64,000 bases of DNA from Acidobacteriaceae bacterium (GTDB lineage Bacteria; Acidobacteriota; Terriglobia; Terriglobales; Acidobacteriaceae). The notes beneath the pieces were generated by a model. The model did no database searches and had not been told where the DNA came from. It was given only the letters and a program-made list of their open reading frames with translations. Both the position numbers and the translations under genes were made by a program. The stretch covers positions 1 through 64,000 of the forward strand of contig JANYBT010000059.1 in NCBI GenBank assembly GCA_025360645.1. The letters are read 5' to 3'. Below, one piece after another: positions 26,241 to 33,464 of the stretch (positions within the stretch are counted from its first letter, which is position 1; each line of letters starts with the position of its first letter).

Positions 26241-27470
26241 TTACTGCACGGTAACGCTCACATCGTCCAGATACATGTAGGTCAAGTCGCCGTATCCGTC
26301 GCCGTGGGCGTTGAAGTAGATGCGCACAGTCTGCCCCTTGTAGGCCGTCAGGTCATAGGTGACCAGGGTCCACGCTTGAGCGTTGGAATCTACCTTCATG
26401 ATGGAGGCCAGCGTGGTTCCCGAGGTGTTTTGCACCTGGGCTTCCTGCCAGTCGTAGGTGATGGTATCGGTCGTGCTGGGCCAGTAGTAGTAGGTCAGCG
26501 TGACCTTGGTTGCGGTGCTGGGAACCACAATGGTCTGGTAGATGGAGGAATCGCCATTCTGTTCTGGCGACGCAAACGCCCCCAGTACCGAACTGTAACT
26601 CCCAGTGTGCTTTTGGGTGGTGGAGACCTTTGGAGCGAGCACTCCGCCAGTCGTCCAACTACTCAGGCTGCCGGTTTCAAATCCGCCGTTCGCAATCAAC
26701 TGCGTGGAGGTATTGGATACCGTGACGGTCACGGTGGAGGACTGGGCCGTGTTGCCTCCCGAGTCCGTCACCTTAGAGTAGATGGTATGCGTACCGTTGG
26801 TGGCCGTGGTGGTATTCCACGAGTAGCTGATGGTGTTTAAGTTAGTGTTGGAAGCAACCTGCGCGCCGTCAATGAATAACTGCATGGAGGCGAGAATCGG
26901 ATTGCCGACGTCAGCTCCCGTAGCGCTCACTGTCACCGTACCGGAGACAGTAGAGTTGTTTGCGGGGGCGGTGATCGAGGTAGTAGGAATGGAGGTATCG
27001 GTGGTATTGGTCACAGTGACGTCATCCAGGTACATGTAGGTGAGGTCGCCGTAGCCGTCGCCGTGAGCGTTGAAGTAGAGCTGGATGGTCTGGCCCTTGT
27101 AGGGGGTCAGGTCAAAGGTGATCAGGGTCCACGCTTGAGCGTTCGAGCCCACCTTCATGATGGAGGCGAGCGTAGTTCCGCTTATATTGCGGACCTGGGC
27201 TTCCTGCCAGTCGTAAGTGATGGTGTCTGTGGTCGAAGGCCAGTAATAGTAGGTCAAGGTGGACTTGCTGACGTTGCTGGGAATGGTGATCTGCTGGTAG
27301 ATGTAGGAATCGCCATTCTGTTCCGGAGCCGCAAAAGCCCCCAGAACGCTGCTGTAGCTGCCCGAGTGCTTCTGGACAGTGGAGGGGGTGGGAAGCAGGG
27401 CGCCGCCCGGAGTCCAGCAGCTCAAGCTACCAGTTTCAAAGCCGCCGTTAGAGAGGGTGCCGGTGACGCA
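26241..27470 (-). repeat. in-gene duplication of a ~450-bp module
   Basis: The stretches around 26250-26690 and 27010-27450 are direct repeats encoding the two C-terminal binding modules. Long identical blocks such as GGTCCACGCTTGAGCGTT occur in both. They are separated by about 310 bp encoding the Ig-like domain. High nucleotide similarity implies recent duplication or gene conversion. Confidence 0.85.
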
Positions 27471-29672
27471 AGTGCTGGCAGCAACTCCGACACCTGTGAG
27501 GCTCGCAGTTTGCGGGCTCCCCGGAGCGTTGTCCGTCACGCTTAGCGTGCCGGTCAAGGTCCCTGTGGTAAGCGGAGTGAAGGTCACATTGATGGTACAG
27601 CTGGTGCTGGCCGCCAGGGAGGCTCCGCAGTTGTTGGTCTGCGCATAGTTGCCCGTCACCGCGATGCTGGTGATGGACAAACTGGCATTGCCGCTGTTGG
27701 TCAACGTGACCACTTGTGCGGCGCTGGTTGTATTCACTGTCTGGTTGCCAAAGTTCAGACTGGTGGGGTTGAGCGAAGCGGCCGGTCCAGAAGCTACGCC
27801 AGTTCCGGTGAGGCTCGCGGTTTGCGGGCTGCCGGGAGCGTTATCGGTGACGGACAACGAGCCGCTGCGGGTACCGGCTGCGGTCGGCGTAAACTTCACG
27901 CTGATGGTGCAACTGGAACTCGCGGCCAGAGACGCGCCGCAGGTATTGGTCTGCGAGAAGTCGCCGCTGGTCGTAATGCTGGTGATGGACAAGCTGGCGG
28001 TCCCGCTATTGGTGAGAGTAACGTTCTGAGCTGAGCTGGTAGTGCCGACAGTCTGGCTACCAAAGGTCAGGCTGGTAGGACTGAGCGAAGCGGTTGGGCC
28101 TCCACCGGTTCCGCAAGTCGGGAACTTGAAGTTCACGATCCTGGTGTTCCAGTTAAAGCTGCCCGTAGTTTTCATGTACTCTTCGGTGAACCAGAAGGTA
28201 CAGTCGTCCACCGGGTCGACTTGCATGGCACTGTAGTCGCCCCAGCGGGAGAGGTTGCCGTTCTGCGAGCCGCTGCCAGAAACGGCAGTGATTTCGGCTT
28301 CCAGCGTGCTTGCCGGGTCCGACGCCAGACGTCCGGCGTAGCGAACGCCAGGACTGACCGAACTGCTGGATGTGGTGTAGCCAAGCGCCAGATCGCCCGA
28401 CTGGTCCATCGCCACACTGCCCATCCAGCGATAGTTGGAGTCAGGGGCGAAGGTGCTCTGCTGGGCTACGGTCGGAGTACCGCCGGGGTTTTGAATTTCG
28501 TACCAGCGCACGCCCCCGCCAGAGCCGGCAACCACGGAGTGGTTTACCACCAAGGACTCGTGACTGCCGAAGTTGCGATAGGCAAGCCGGAACATCAACC
28601 GGTCGGCCAAAGAATCCAATTGCTGCGTCACCCCAGGCTGGGGAACACAGGTTGCGCCGCCGCAAAGGGCGCTGAAGGCCGCCACCGGAATGTTGGTGGG
28701 ACCGGTGAAGGTCGAGTTCGACGGGGTGACGAAGTCCACATGGAATTTGTAGAGCTGCAGTGAGTTGGTCCCGTAGTAAATCATGTAGTTTGGAGACCCT
28801 GCCGGCGGCGCAGTCAGTCCGTCCAAGTCTGAGGGCAAAAGGCCGCCCACACCCGATCCCTGTTGGAAGCAGACCTGGGTCGCGGTGGTGCCGGCCAACA
28901 TGGCCGAGCGGTCGTAGGCGCAAGCATCGGCGCCCACAAACGTATTCCCGTTGAACATGTTGAAGGTCTCGTAATAAGCGTCGGACCAAACTCCCATCTT
29001 CGGATAATCGTCGAAGTTGGAATATTGGAAGGAGTAGCGGTTGTAGGTACCGGTGGCGTCGGAGGTGGTGGAAACGGCAACGCACTGCAAGTAGGGCGTG
29101 GTGGTGACGGAGAACTGGGAGAAGACCCAGCGCTGGGCCTGCTTGTCATAGAGGATGACGGGGTCGCCATCATTGTTGGATTGGCAGCCTCCGCCGAAGC
29201 CGGACCACATGGTGTTGCCGGCGGTCGGACCGGCGACGAGAGCGCCGGTGGACTTGTTGAAGATGGCGAAGTAACTGTTGACCCACTGCACGTATTGGGT
29301 GGCGCCAACGGTGCCGTTGGTGTCTGGAGGAGCGGAAGCTACCGTGAAACCATACTGTCCTGCGCCCAAGCCTTCAAAATTCAAACCGGCGGTTGGAGTA
29401 TTGCCCGCGACGGTGTGCTGAATAACCGGGTCATCCTGCGGGGAGGCAGCGCCGGGAGGCAGGGGGATGAGTTTCATGGGTTCGACTTCGCGGCGGTGCA
29501 AGTCAGGTTTGGGCGCGTTCTTCATCATCACTGTCAAAGGTTGGGAAAGGTCATGATGGAGATCGCGACGAACGGTCATGGAGGTTTGAGCTGCGGAAGC
29601 GAGAGCGAAACAGAAAACCAGAACTGCCGCGAACAACAAACGCGCAGCAGAAAAGCTGGGTCGTGTTGACAT
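26241..29672 (-). CDS. large secreted modular protein with Ig-like and duplicated binding modules
   Basis: An 1143-residue secreted protein with a signal peptide (LLFAAVLVFCFALASAAQ). The N-terminal 560 residues are a conserved but unnamed domain with likely propeller character (TNGTVGATQYVQWVNS, GDPVILYDKQAQRWVFSQF, MGSVAMDQSGDLALGY). Two choice-of-anchor-D (ASPM/SPD-2/Hydin-like) repeats follow, each with NFGNQTV or TFGSQTV and a CxxxLAAS element. Then come two nearly identical modules of about 150 residues (NGGFETGSLS...YMYLDDV) separated by an Ig-like domain (ITAPANNSTVSG). The start at 29672 has AAGGAGA 6 nt upstream. No catalytic residues are evident; adhesion or polymer binding is inferred. 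Confidence 0.85.
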   Translation of the reverse strand: MSTRPSFSAARLLFAAVLVFCFALASAAQTSMTVRRDLHHDLSQPLTVMMKNAPKPDLHRREVEPMKLIPLPPGAASPQDDPVIQHTVAGNTPTAGLNFEGLGAGQYGFTVASAPPDTNGTVGATQYVQWVNSYFAIFNKSTGALVAGPTAGNTMWSGFGGGCQSNNDGDPVILYDKQAQRWVFSQFSVTTTPYLQCVAVSTTSDATGTYNRYSFQYSNFDDYPKMGVWSDAYYETFNMFNGNTFVGADACAYDRSAMLAGTTATQVCFQQGSGVGGLLPSDLDGLTAPPAGSPNYMIYYGTNSLQLYKFHVDFVTPSNSTFTGPTNIPVAAFSALCGGATCVPQPGVTQQLDSLADRLMFRLAYRNFGSHESLVVNHSVVAGSGGGVRWYEIQNPGGTPTVAQQSTFAPDSNYRWMGSVAMDQSGDLALGYTTSSSSVSPGVRYAGRLASDPASTLEAEITAVSGSGSQNGNLSRWGDYSAMQVDPVDDCTFWFTEEYMKTTGSFNWNTRIVNFKFPTCGTGGGPTASLSPTSLTFGSQTVGTTSSAQNVTLTNSGTASLSITSITTSGDFSQTNTCGASLAASSSCTISVKFTPTAAGTRSGSLSVTDNAPGSPQTASLTGTGVASGPAASLNPTSLNFGNQTVNTTSAAQVVTLTNSGNASLSITSIAVTGNYAQTNNCGASLAASTSCTINVTFTPLTTGTLTGTLSVTDNAPGSPQTASLTGVGVAASTCVTGTLSNGGFETGSLSCWTPGGALLPTPSTVQKHSGSYSSVLGAFAAPEQNGDSYIYQQITIPSNVSKSTLTYYYWPSTTDTITYDWQEAQVRNISGTTLASIMKVGSNAQAWTLITFDLTPYKGQTIQLYFNAHGDGYGDLTYMYLDDVTVTNTTDTSIPTTSITAPANNSTVSGTVTVSATGADVGNPILASMQLFIDGAQVASNTNLNTISYSWNTTTATNGTHTIYSKVTDSGGNTAQSSTVTVTVSNTSTQLIANGGFETGSLSSWTTGGVLAPKVSTTQKHTGSYSSVLGAFASPEQNGDSSIYQTIVVPSTATKVTLTYYYWPSTTDTITYDWQEAQVQNTSGTTLASIMKVDSNAQAWTLVTYDLTAYKGQTVRIYFNAHGDGYGDLTYMYLDDVSVTVQ

Positions 29673-29958
29673 GCGTTGTCTCCTTGAAGAAACCGGTTTC
29701 AGATTGGCCATGTGTCCGGCCTTGCTGCTTGTTGCACGCCCCCTATGGCGTGAAGTGGCGGAGCTTCTCACCGAAGTGGCTGCTATAAGAACACGGAATG
29801 GGGATAAGTGCAACTCTGAGGAACGACCGGTCGGATGGTGTATGGAAAGTTGGACAAGCAAGCGGAAGAGAGGCGCGGACGGGGGACGCCGACACAATTT
29901 TCAGGCGCAGATGCGAGGTGGGTGCGGCTGGGGGCGAGTGCGAAGGGCCGAAGGACGC
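29673..29958. other. leader of the large secreted protein gene, no gene seen
   Basis: No coding region is supported. On the minus strand the proximal part can fold: CACGCC/GGCGTG near 29738-29755 and a palindromic GAAACCGGTTTC at about 29690-29701. I could not match it to a known riboswitch. Confidence 0.4.
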
Positions 29959-30135
29959 TTAAGGCCGCCTGAGACTTGCTGTATTCCGTGATACCGCAAG
30001 CACAACGGCGGCCTTAACGCAGGCGAAATCAGCAACGATCCCCACCGTCGCCGACCTCGGCCATCCATGCTGCCGGAGATAGCGAAGAGTCGCTAAGACC
30101 GCACCGGCAGGTCAGCGCACGCGCGTGTGCTTTTT
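29959..30135 (+). ncRNA. candidate structured RNA ending in a terminator-like hairpin
   Basis: Three hairpins follow each other. The first spans 29959-30017: outer stem TTAAGGCCGCC / GGCGGCCTTAA, inner CTTGC/GCAAG and GTAT/ATAC around a TCCGTG loop. The second spans 30070-30110: CTGCCGG / CCGGCAG enclosing AGCGA/TCGCT. The third is AGCGCACG...CGTGTGCT at about 30113-30130, followed by TTTTT. The arrangement could be a free small RNA or the attenuator-like leader of pepA, which starts 183 nt later. No known family is recognised, and expression is not shown. Confidence 0.4.
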
Positions 30136-30143
30136 ATCGAACT

Positions 30144-30300
30144 GTCTGCCCAGCGAGCGGTTGGCGGAGGCGAGCAGTTTGTATTCTCACTCTGCAATAC
30201 GCTGGCGAGGCAGACGTTGTTCCAAAAATTTGGAGAGTGCAGGGAGCGGTCGGTGCGGGCCGCGGACAGCCCGCCTTGCGCACTTCCGCCCCCGCCGACG
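30144..30300 (+). promoter_or_regulatory. structured 5' region of pepA
   Basis: GTCTGCC (30144-30150) pairs with GGCAGAC (30209-30215) and is extended by CAGCG/CGCTG. Inside lies GTATT/AATAC (30181-30185 / 30196-30200). A further GCGGGC/GCCCGC hairpin lies near 30258-30277. These may belong to the pepA leader; the role is unknown. Confidence 0.35.
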
Positions 30301-30317
30301 ATACTGATAGGGAGCCT

Positions 30318-31805
30318 ATGAAAACTACACTTTCGACTTCCCTTCCCTCTTCGATTGAAACTCCCTGCCTGGTTGCAGTGGTCTTGGACCGGGGGGACAA
30401 AGACAAGCCAGAGGCGACGTGCGAGTGCACGGACGCTGCGGTGCGGGCGGCGGCGCAGGACGTGATTGCGAGTGGCGAGGTCACAAGCAAGATGTTTGAG
30501 GCGACAGTGCTGCATGCGCCAAAGAGACTGAAGGCAAAGCGCCTGCTGCTGGTTGGCGGCGGCAAGGCGAAGGGATTTGGCCACGCCGGGCTGTTGAAGG
30601 TGGCCAGCACGGCGGCGCGCACGGCAAAGATTAAGGGACTACGAAGCCTGACGTTCCTGGTGCCGGAAGGGGTGGCCGGAGCAGACGGAGTGCGGGCGGT
30701 GGTCGAAGGCACGTTTGTAGGAAACTTTGAGCCCGACTATTACCGGAGCGACCGCAAGGACCAGCAGATTGATGACATCACGCTGGTGGCGGCAGGCGAG
30801 GCTGCGGCGCTCGCAGCAGCTATGAATGAGGGACTGATCCTCGGAGAGTCGCAGAATTTTACGCGCGACCTGGTGAATGAACCGAGCAATCGAATGACGC
30901 CGACGATTCTGGCAGAACGGGCGCGGAAGATGGCAGCGGAGGTGGGGCTGAAGTGCGAGGTGCTGGGACCGGAGAAGATCCGAGAACTGAAGATGGGTGC
31001 GTTCTGGAGCGTGGCGCAAGGATCGGAAGAACCGCCGGCGCTGATCGTTCTGCAATATGAACCCGAGGGAGCGCCGGCGACGCCGGTCATCGGATTGGTG
31101 GGCAAGGGCGTGACCTTTGATACTGGCGGCATTTCGATCAAGCCGGCTGACGGCATGGAGAAGATGAAGTACGACATGGCCGGGGGCGCAACGATGATCG
31201 GCGCAATGCGGGCGATTGCGTTGCTGAAACCAAAGGTGAAGGTCACGGCGATTGTGTGCGCAACGGAAAACATGCCGTCGGGCAAGGCGCAGAAACCGGG
31301 GGACGTGCAGATTGCAATGTCAGGCAAGTCCATTGAGATCATCAATACCGATGCCGAAGGCCGCTTAGTGCTGGCGGACGGGCTGCACTACGCCCAGCAG
31401 CTGGGATGCACCCATTTGGTGGACGCAGCGACGCTGACCGGGGCGGTGGTGGTGGCGCTGGGCTTTGTGAACGCGGGGATTTTTGCCAATGACGACGACA
31501 TGTACGAGCGCTTCCGCAAGGCACTGGAGCGCGGGGGGGAGAAAATGTGGCGGCTGCCGCTGGATGATGACTACAAAGATAATATCAAGTCGAATATTGC
31601 GGATATCGTAAACTCGGGCGGACGCTGGGGCGGAGCGGTGACGGCGGCTATGTTCCTGAAGGAATTCGTGGGAGAGATGCCGTGGATCCATTTGGACATT
31701 GCGGGGACGGCCTGGATGGAAGAGGCCAAGCCGTGGATTGCGAAAGGGCCCAGCGGGATCGCGGTGCGAAGTCTAGTGGAGTTTGTGAAGGGGTTCGCCG
31801 ACTAA
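30318..31805 (+). CDS. pepA: leucyl aminopeptidase (M17, PepA)
   Basis: A 495-residue cytosolic M17 metallopeptidase that removes N-terminal residues from peptides. The dinuclear-metal and catalytic motifs are intact: VGKGVTFDTGGISIKP, MKYDMAGGA and the signature NTDAEGRLVLADGL. The N-terminal macro-like domain is present. ATG 30318 has GGAG 4 nt upstream; the frame is open upstream to 30237 but in GC-rich, structured sequence. E. coli PepA also binds DNA in Xer recombination and transcription; this cannot be judged here. It converges on the DUF3307 gene. Confidence 0.95.
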   Translation: MKTTLSTSLPSSIETPCLVAVVLDRGDKDKPEATCECTDAAVRAAAQDVIASGEVTSKMFEATVLHAPKRLKAKRLLLVGGGKAKGFGHAGLLKVASTAARTAKIKGLRSLTFLVPEGVAGADGVRAVVEGTFVGNFEPDYYRSDRKDQQIDDITLVAAGEAAALAAAMNEGLILGESQNFTRDLVNEPSNRMTPTILAERARKMAAEVGLKCEVLGPEKIRELKMGAFWSVAQGSEEPPALIVLQYEPEGAPATPVIGLVGKGVTFDTGGISIKPADGMEKMKYDMAGGATMIGAMRAIALLKPKVKVTAIVCATENMPSGKAQKPGDVQIAMSGKSIEIINTDAEGRLVLADGLHYAQQLGCTHLVDAATLTGAVVVALGFVNAGIFANDDDMYERFRKALERGGEKMWRLPLDDDYKDNIKSNIADIVNSGGRWGGAVTAAMFLKEFVGEMPWIHLDIAGTAWMEEAKPWIAKGPSGIAVRSLVEFVKGFAD

Positions 31806-31840
31806 AGGAGAGTAGACGGCAGGGAGCAAGGCGGCCGATT

Positions 31841-32626
31841 TTACTTCAGCGACACCGAACCATCCCACACCTTGAGCAGCAGGAGAGCGCCCACTAGAGC
31901 GATGCTGACGCTCAACAGCGTGCCAATCAGGAAGTATTCCGCAAACTCCTCCTTGAGTTCCGGAAAGCGCGCGATCGATTTGGCGGCCAGGATCAGTCCG
32001 ACCAGCGAAGGGGCCTGCATCAGCAGAGCGGTGAGAATCAGGAAGCGCTCCAGCCATCCGATATACAGTCCGGCATTGCGCAATTGGGTGGCACTCTCGC
32101 CCAGGGCCCGGCCTGCCCCGGTGGAGAGATTGCGGGTGAGATAGCGGATGAGATATCCCCCTCCGAACACGACGGCCACAAAGACCACTGCCGCCTGCAG
32201 AACTCGATCTTGAGTGGGAAGGGACCATTCCCAGGGGGAACCGGGACGCAGCACGCCGGGAGGAAGCAGCCACCACACCAGAACCAGAATGCTGCTGAGG
32301 TGGAGAGCCTGATCGACTAGGAAGGTGCCGACGGAATCCGCAGCCCACTGGTGGTGGCTCAGGAGGCGCTGCTTGAGGAAATCAATGGCCAGGTGAACCC
32401 CGAGGTAGAGCAGCAGGGCTCCGACCGCGCCCGGCGAGAATTGCATCCAGGGCCGCGCGAACAGCGTAAGACAGCCGAGCAGGACGACGCCGTGAATGAG
32501 ACCATGTTGCAGGTAGGCTGCGAAGCCGCGCCGCTTGCCCAGGACAATGCGGGAGGATTGCAAAGGGAAATCAGCCAGCAGATGGGCCAGCAGGACGGCC
32601 AGAAAGATTCGTTCGGTGGGTTGCAT
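31841..32626 (-). CDS. DUF3307 membrane protein, partner of SatD
   Basis: A 261-residue polytopic membrane protein. The family signature HLLADFPLQ lies near residue 15, then LGVHLAIDFLKQRL. I count six to seven hydrophobic segments; the last forms the C-terminus (LIGTLLSVSIALVGALLLLKVW). DUF3307 has no known biochemical function. ATG 32626 is preferred: an in-frame TTG at 32665 falls inside an operator-like palindrome. Three palindromes lie 22-95 nt upstream of the start, which suggests control by SatD, encoded next door on the same strand. Confidence 0.75.
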   Translation of the reverse strand: MQPTERIFLAVLLAHLLADFPLQSSRIVLGKRRGFAAYLQHGLIHGVVLLGCLTLFARPWMQFSPGAVGALLLYLGVHLAIDFLKQRLLSHHQWAADSVGTFLVDQALHLSSILVLVWWLLPPGVLRPGSPWEWSLPTQDRVLQAAVVFVAVVFGGGYLIRYLTRNLSTGAGRALGESATQLRNAGLYIGWLERFLILTALLMQAPSLVGLILAAKSIARFPELKEEFAEYFLIGTLLSVSIALVGALLLLKVWDGSVSLK

Positions 32627-32641
32627 GTTTTGTGCAGATCC

Positions 32642-32725
32642 GTTAAGTTGCACGTTTATGTGCAAGATTGTTAAGTTGCATGTTTATGTGCAAATTGGTT
32701 AAGTTGCACGTTTTCGTGCAATCAT
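32642..32725. promoter_or_regulatory. operator cluster A: three 28-bp repeats, each with an 18-bp palindrome
   Basis: Three direct repeats of exactly 28 bp begin with GTTAAGTTGCA at 32642, 32670 and 32698. Each holds a palindrome TTGCA(C/T)-N6-GTGCAA: 32648-32665, 32676-32693, 32704-32721. The third is read through as the last codons of satD. The cluster lies just upstream of the DUF3307 gene. Confidence 0.85.
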
Positions 32726-33370
32726 GTTTTCTTCTACAAGAAACTCTTGCATGGTCTGCCGCACTTGGATCATCTGCCAGAAGAAGCCGCGACTGAGGTT
32801 CCGTGAGACGGTGGAACCATGACGGCGCATCTGGCGCGCAGTCGCATCTTGCTTGCGGGTCTTCATCTGGGTATTGATGGTCTGCCATTGTTTTTCCGAA
32901 GTGCCGCGCAATAGGGTGTCGTGCAATAAGTAGATGGTGTTGGCCACATTATCCAGCCGGAGGCTTCCGGAATGAAACACGGTGAGGGATCCGGTGCGAT
33001 TGCGCCGCGTCTTGAGATCGGTGAGAGCTTCGCGGGCGCGTTCGAAGGCTTGACCGCAAGCGAACTGATTCACCGGTCGGCGGCGGGCCCCAATGACTTG
33101 GCCGATTCCGACCGCAATCCAAAGCTGCATGGGATAGAAAAAGCGCCGGAGATCGAAGATGATCTGGGGGGCATGCCAGGGACGGGAGAGAATGCCCTCG
33201 AATTCGTCGCCGGCGGTGACGGCATACTCCGACAGGATGAGTTTGTTCCGCTGATGGAGGCGAGAGAGCCGCCGCAGCAACAGGTCACGGTGGGCGCTGA
33301 ACTCCGGGACGCGGCGAGAAGCCACGATATCGACGGTCACGACCGCATACACTTGAGGGGCTTTGCCCAT
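32699..33370 (-). CDS. satD: SatD family protein: cyclase-like domain plus helix-turn-helix
   Basis: A 223-residue cytosolic protein of the SatD family, named from the secretion and acid tolerance operon of Streptococcus mutans. Residues 8-120 read like a class III nucleotidyl cyclase or GGDEF palm: VVTVDIVASR (Asp14), VTAGDEFEGIL (Gly54-Asp55-Glu56), then LWIAVGIGQV and ACGQAFERAREAL, in the order of the cyclase fold. Residues about 165-200 (TARQMRRHGSTVSRNLSRGF) look like a helix-turn-helix. Palindromes on both sides suggest that it binds DNA and controls itself and the membrane gene. Whether it makes or only binds a nucleotide is unknown. Confidence 0.78.
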   Translation of the reverse strand: MGKAPQVYAVVTVDIVASRRVPEFSAHRDLLLRRLSRLHQRNKLILSEYAVTAGDEFEGILSRPWHAPQIIFDLRRFFYPMQLWIAVGIGQVIGARRRPVNQFACGQAFERAREALTDLKTRRNRTGSLTVFHSGSLRLDNVANTIYLLHDTLLRGTSEKQWQTINTQMKTRKQDATARQMRRHGSTVSRNLSRGFFWQMIQVRQTMQEFLVEENMIARKRAT

Positions 33371-33405
33371 AAGACTTGGCGCCAGCCTTCCTGATGTTCT
33401 GCAAC

Positions 33406-33453
33406 TTGCACGAAAGTATGCAATATCTCATACTTGCACATTTATGTGCAAGT
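33406..33453. promoter_or_regulatory. operator cluster B upstream of satD: two palindromes 28 bp apart
   Basis: TTGCACGAAAGTATGCAA (33406-33423) and TTGCACATTTATGTGCAA (33434-33451) share the arms of cluster A and the same 28-bp period. The second extends to a near-perfect 22-bp palindrome (33432-33453). They sit 36-83 nt upstream of the satD ATG. Confidence 0.85.
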
Positions 33454-33464
33454 ATTAAAACAGG

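Noticed and set aside
29818-29830. RNase P RNA-like GAGGAACGACCGG
   Set aside because: It only resembles the conserved GAGGAAAGTCCGG block; the other conserved RNase P segments are absent around it.
29959-30017. Integron attC site
   Set aside because: The palindrome is long, but the flanking core sites do not fit GTTRRRY/RYYYAAC and there is no integrase or cassette array.
30237-30317. N-terminal extension of PepA
   Set aside because: The frame is open, but the added residues are unlike the family and lie in foldable sequence; ATG 30318 has a good GGAG site.
32642-32725. Short CRISPR-like array
   Set aside because: The period is 28 bp in total, with no variable spacers of normal length, and the repeated part is a palindromic operator. 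No cas genes are present.
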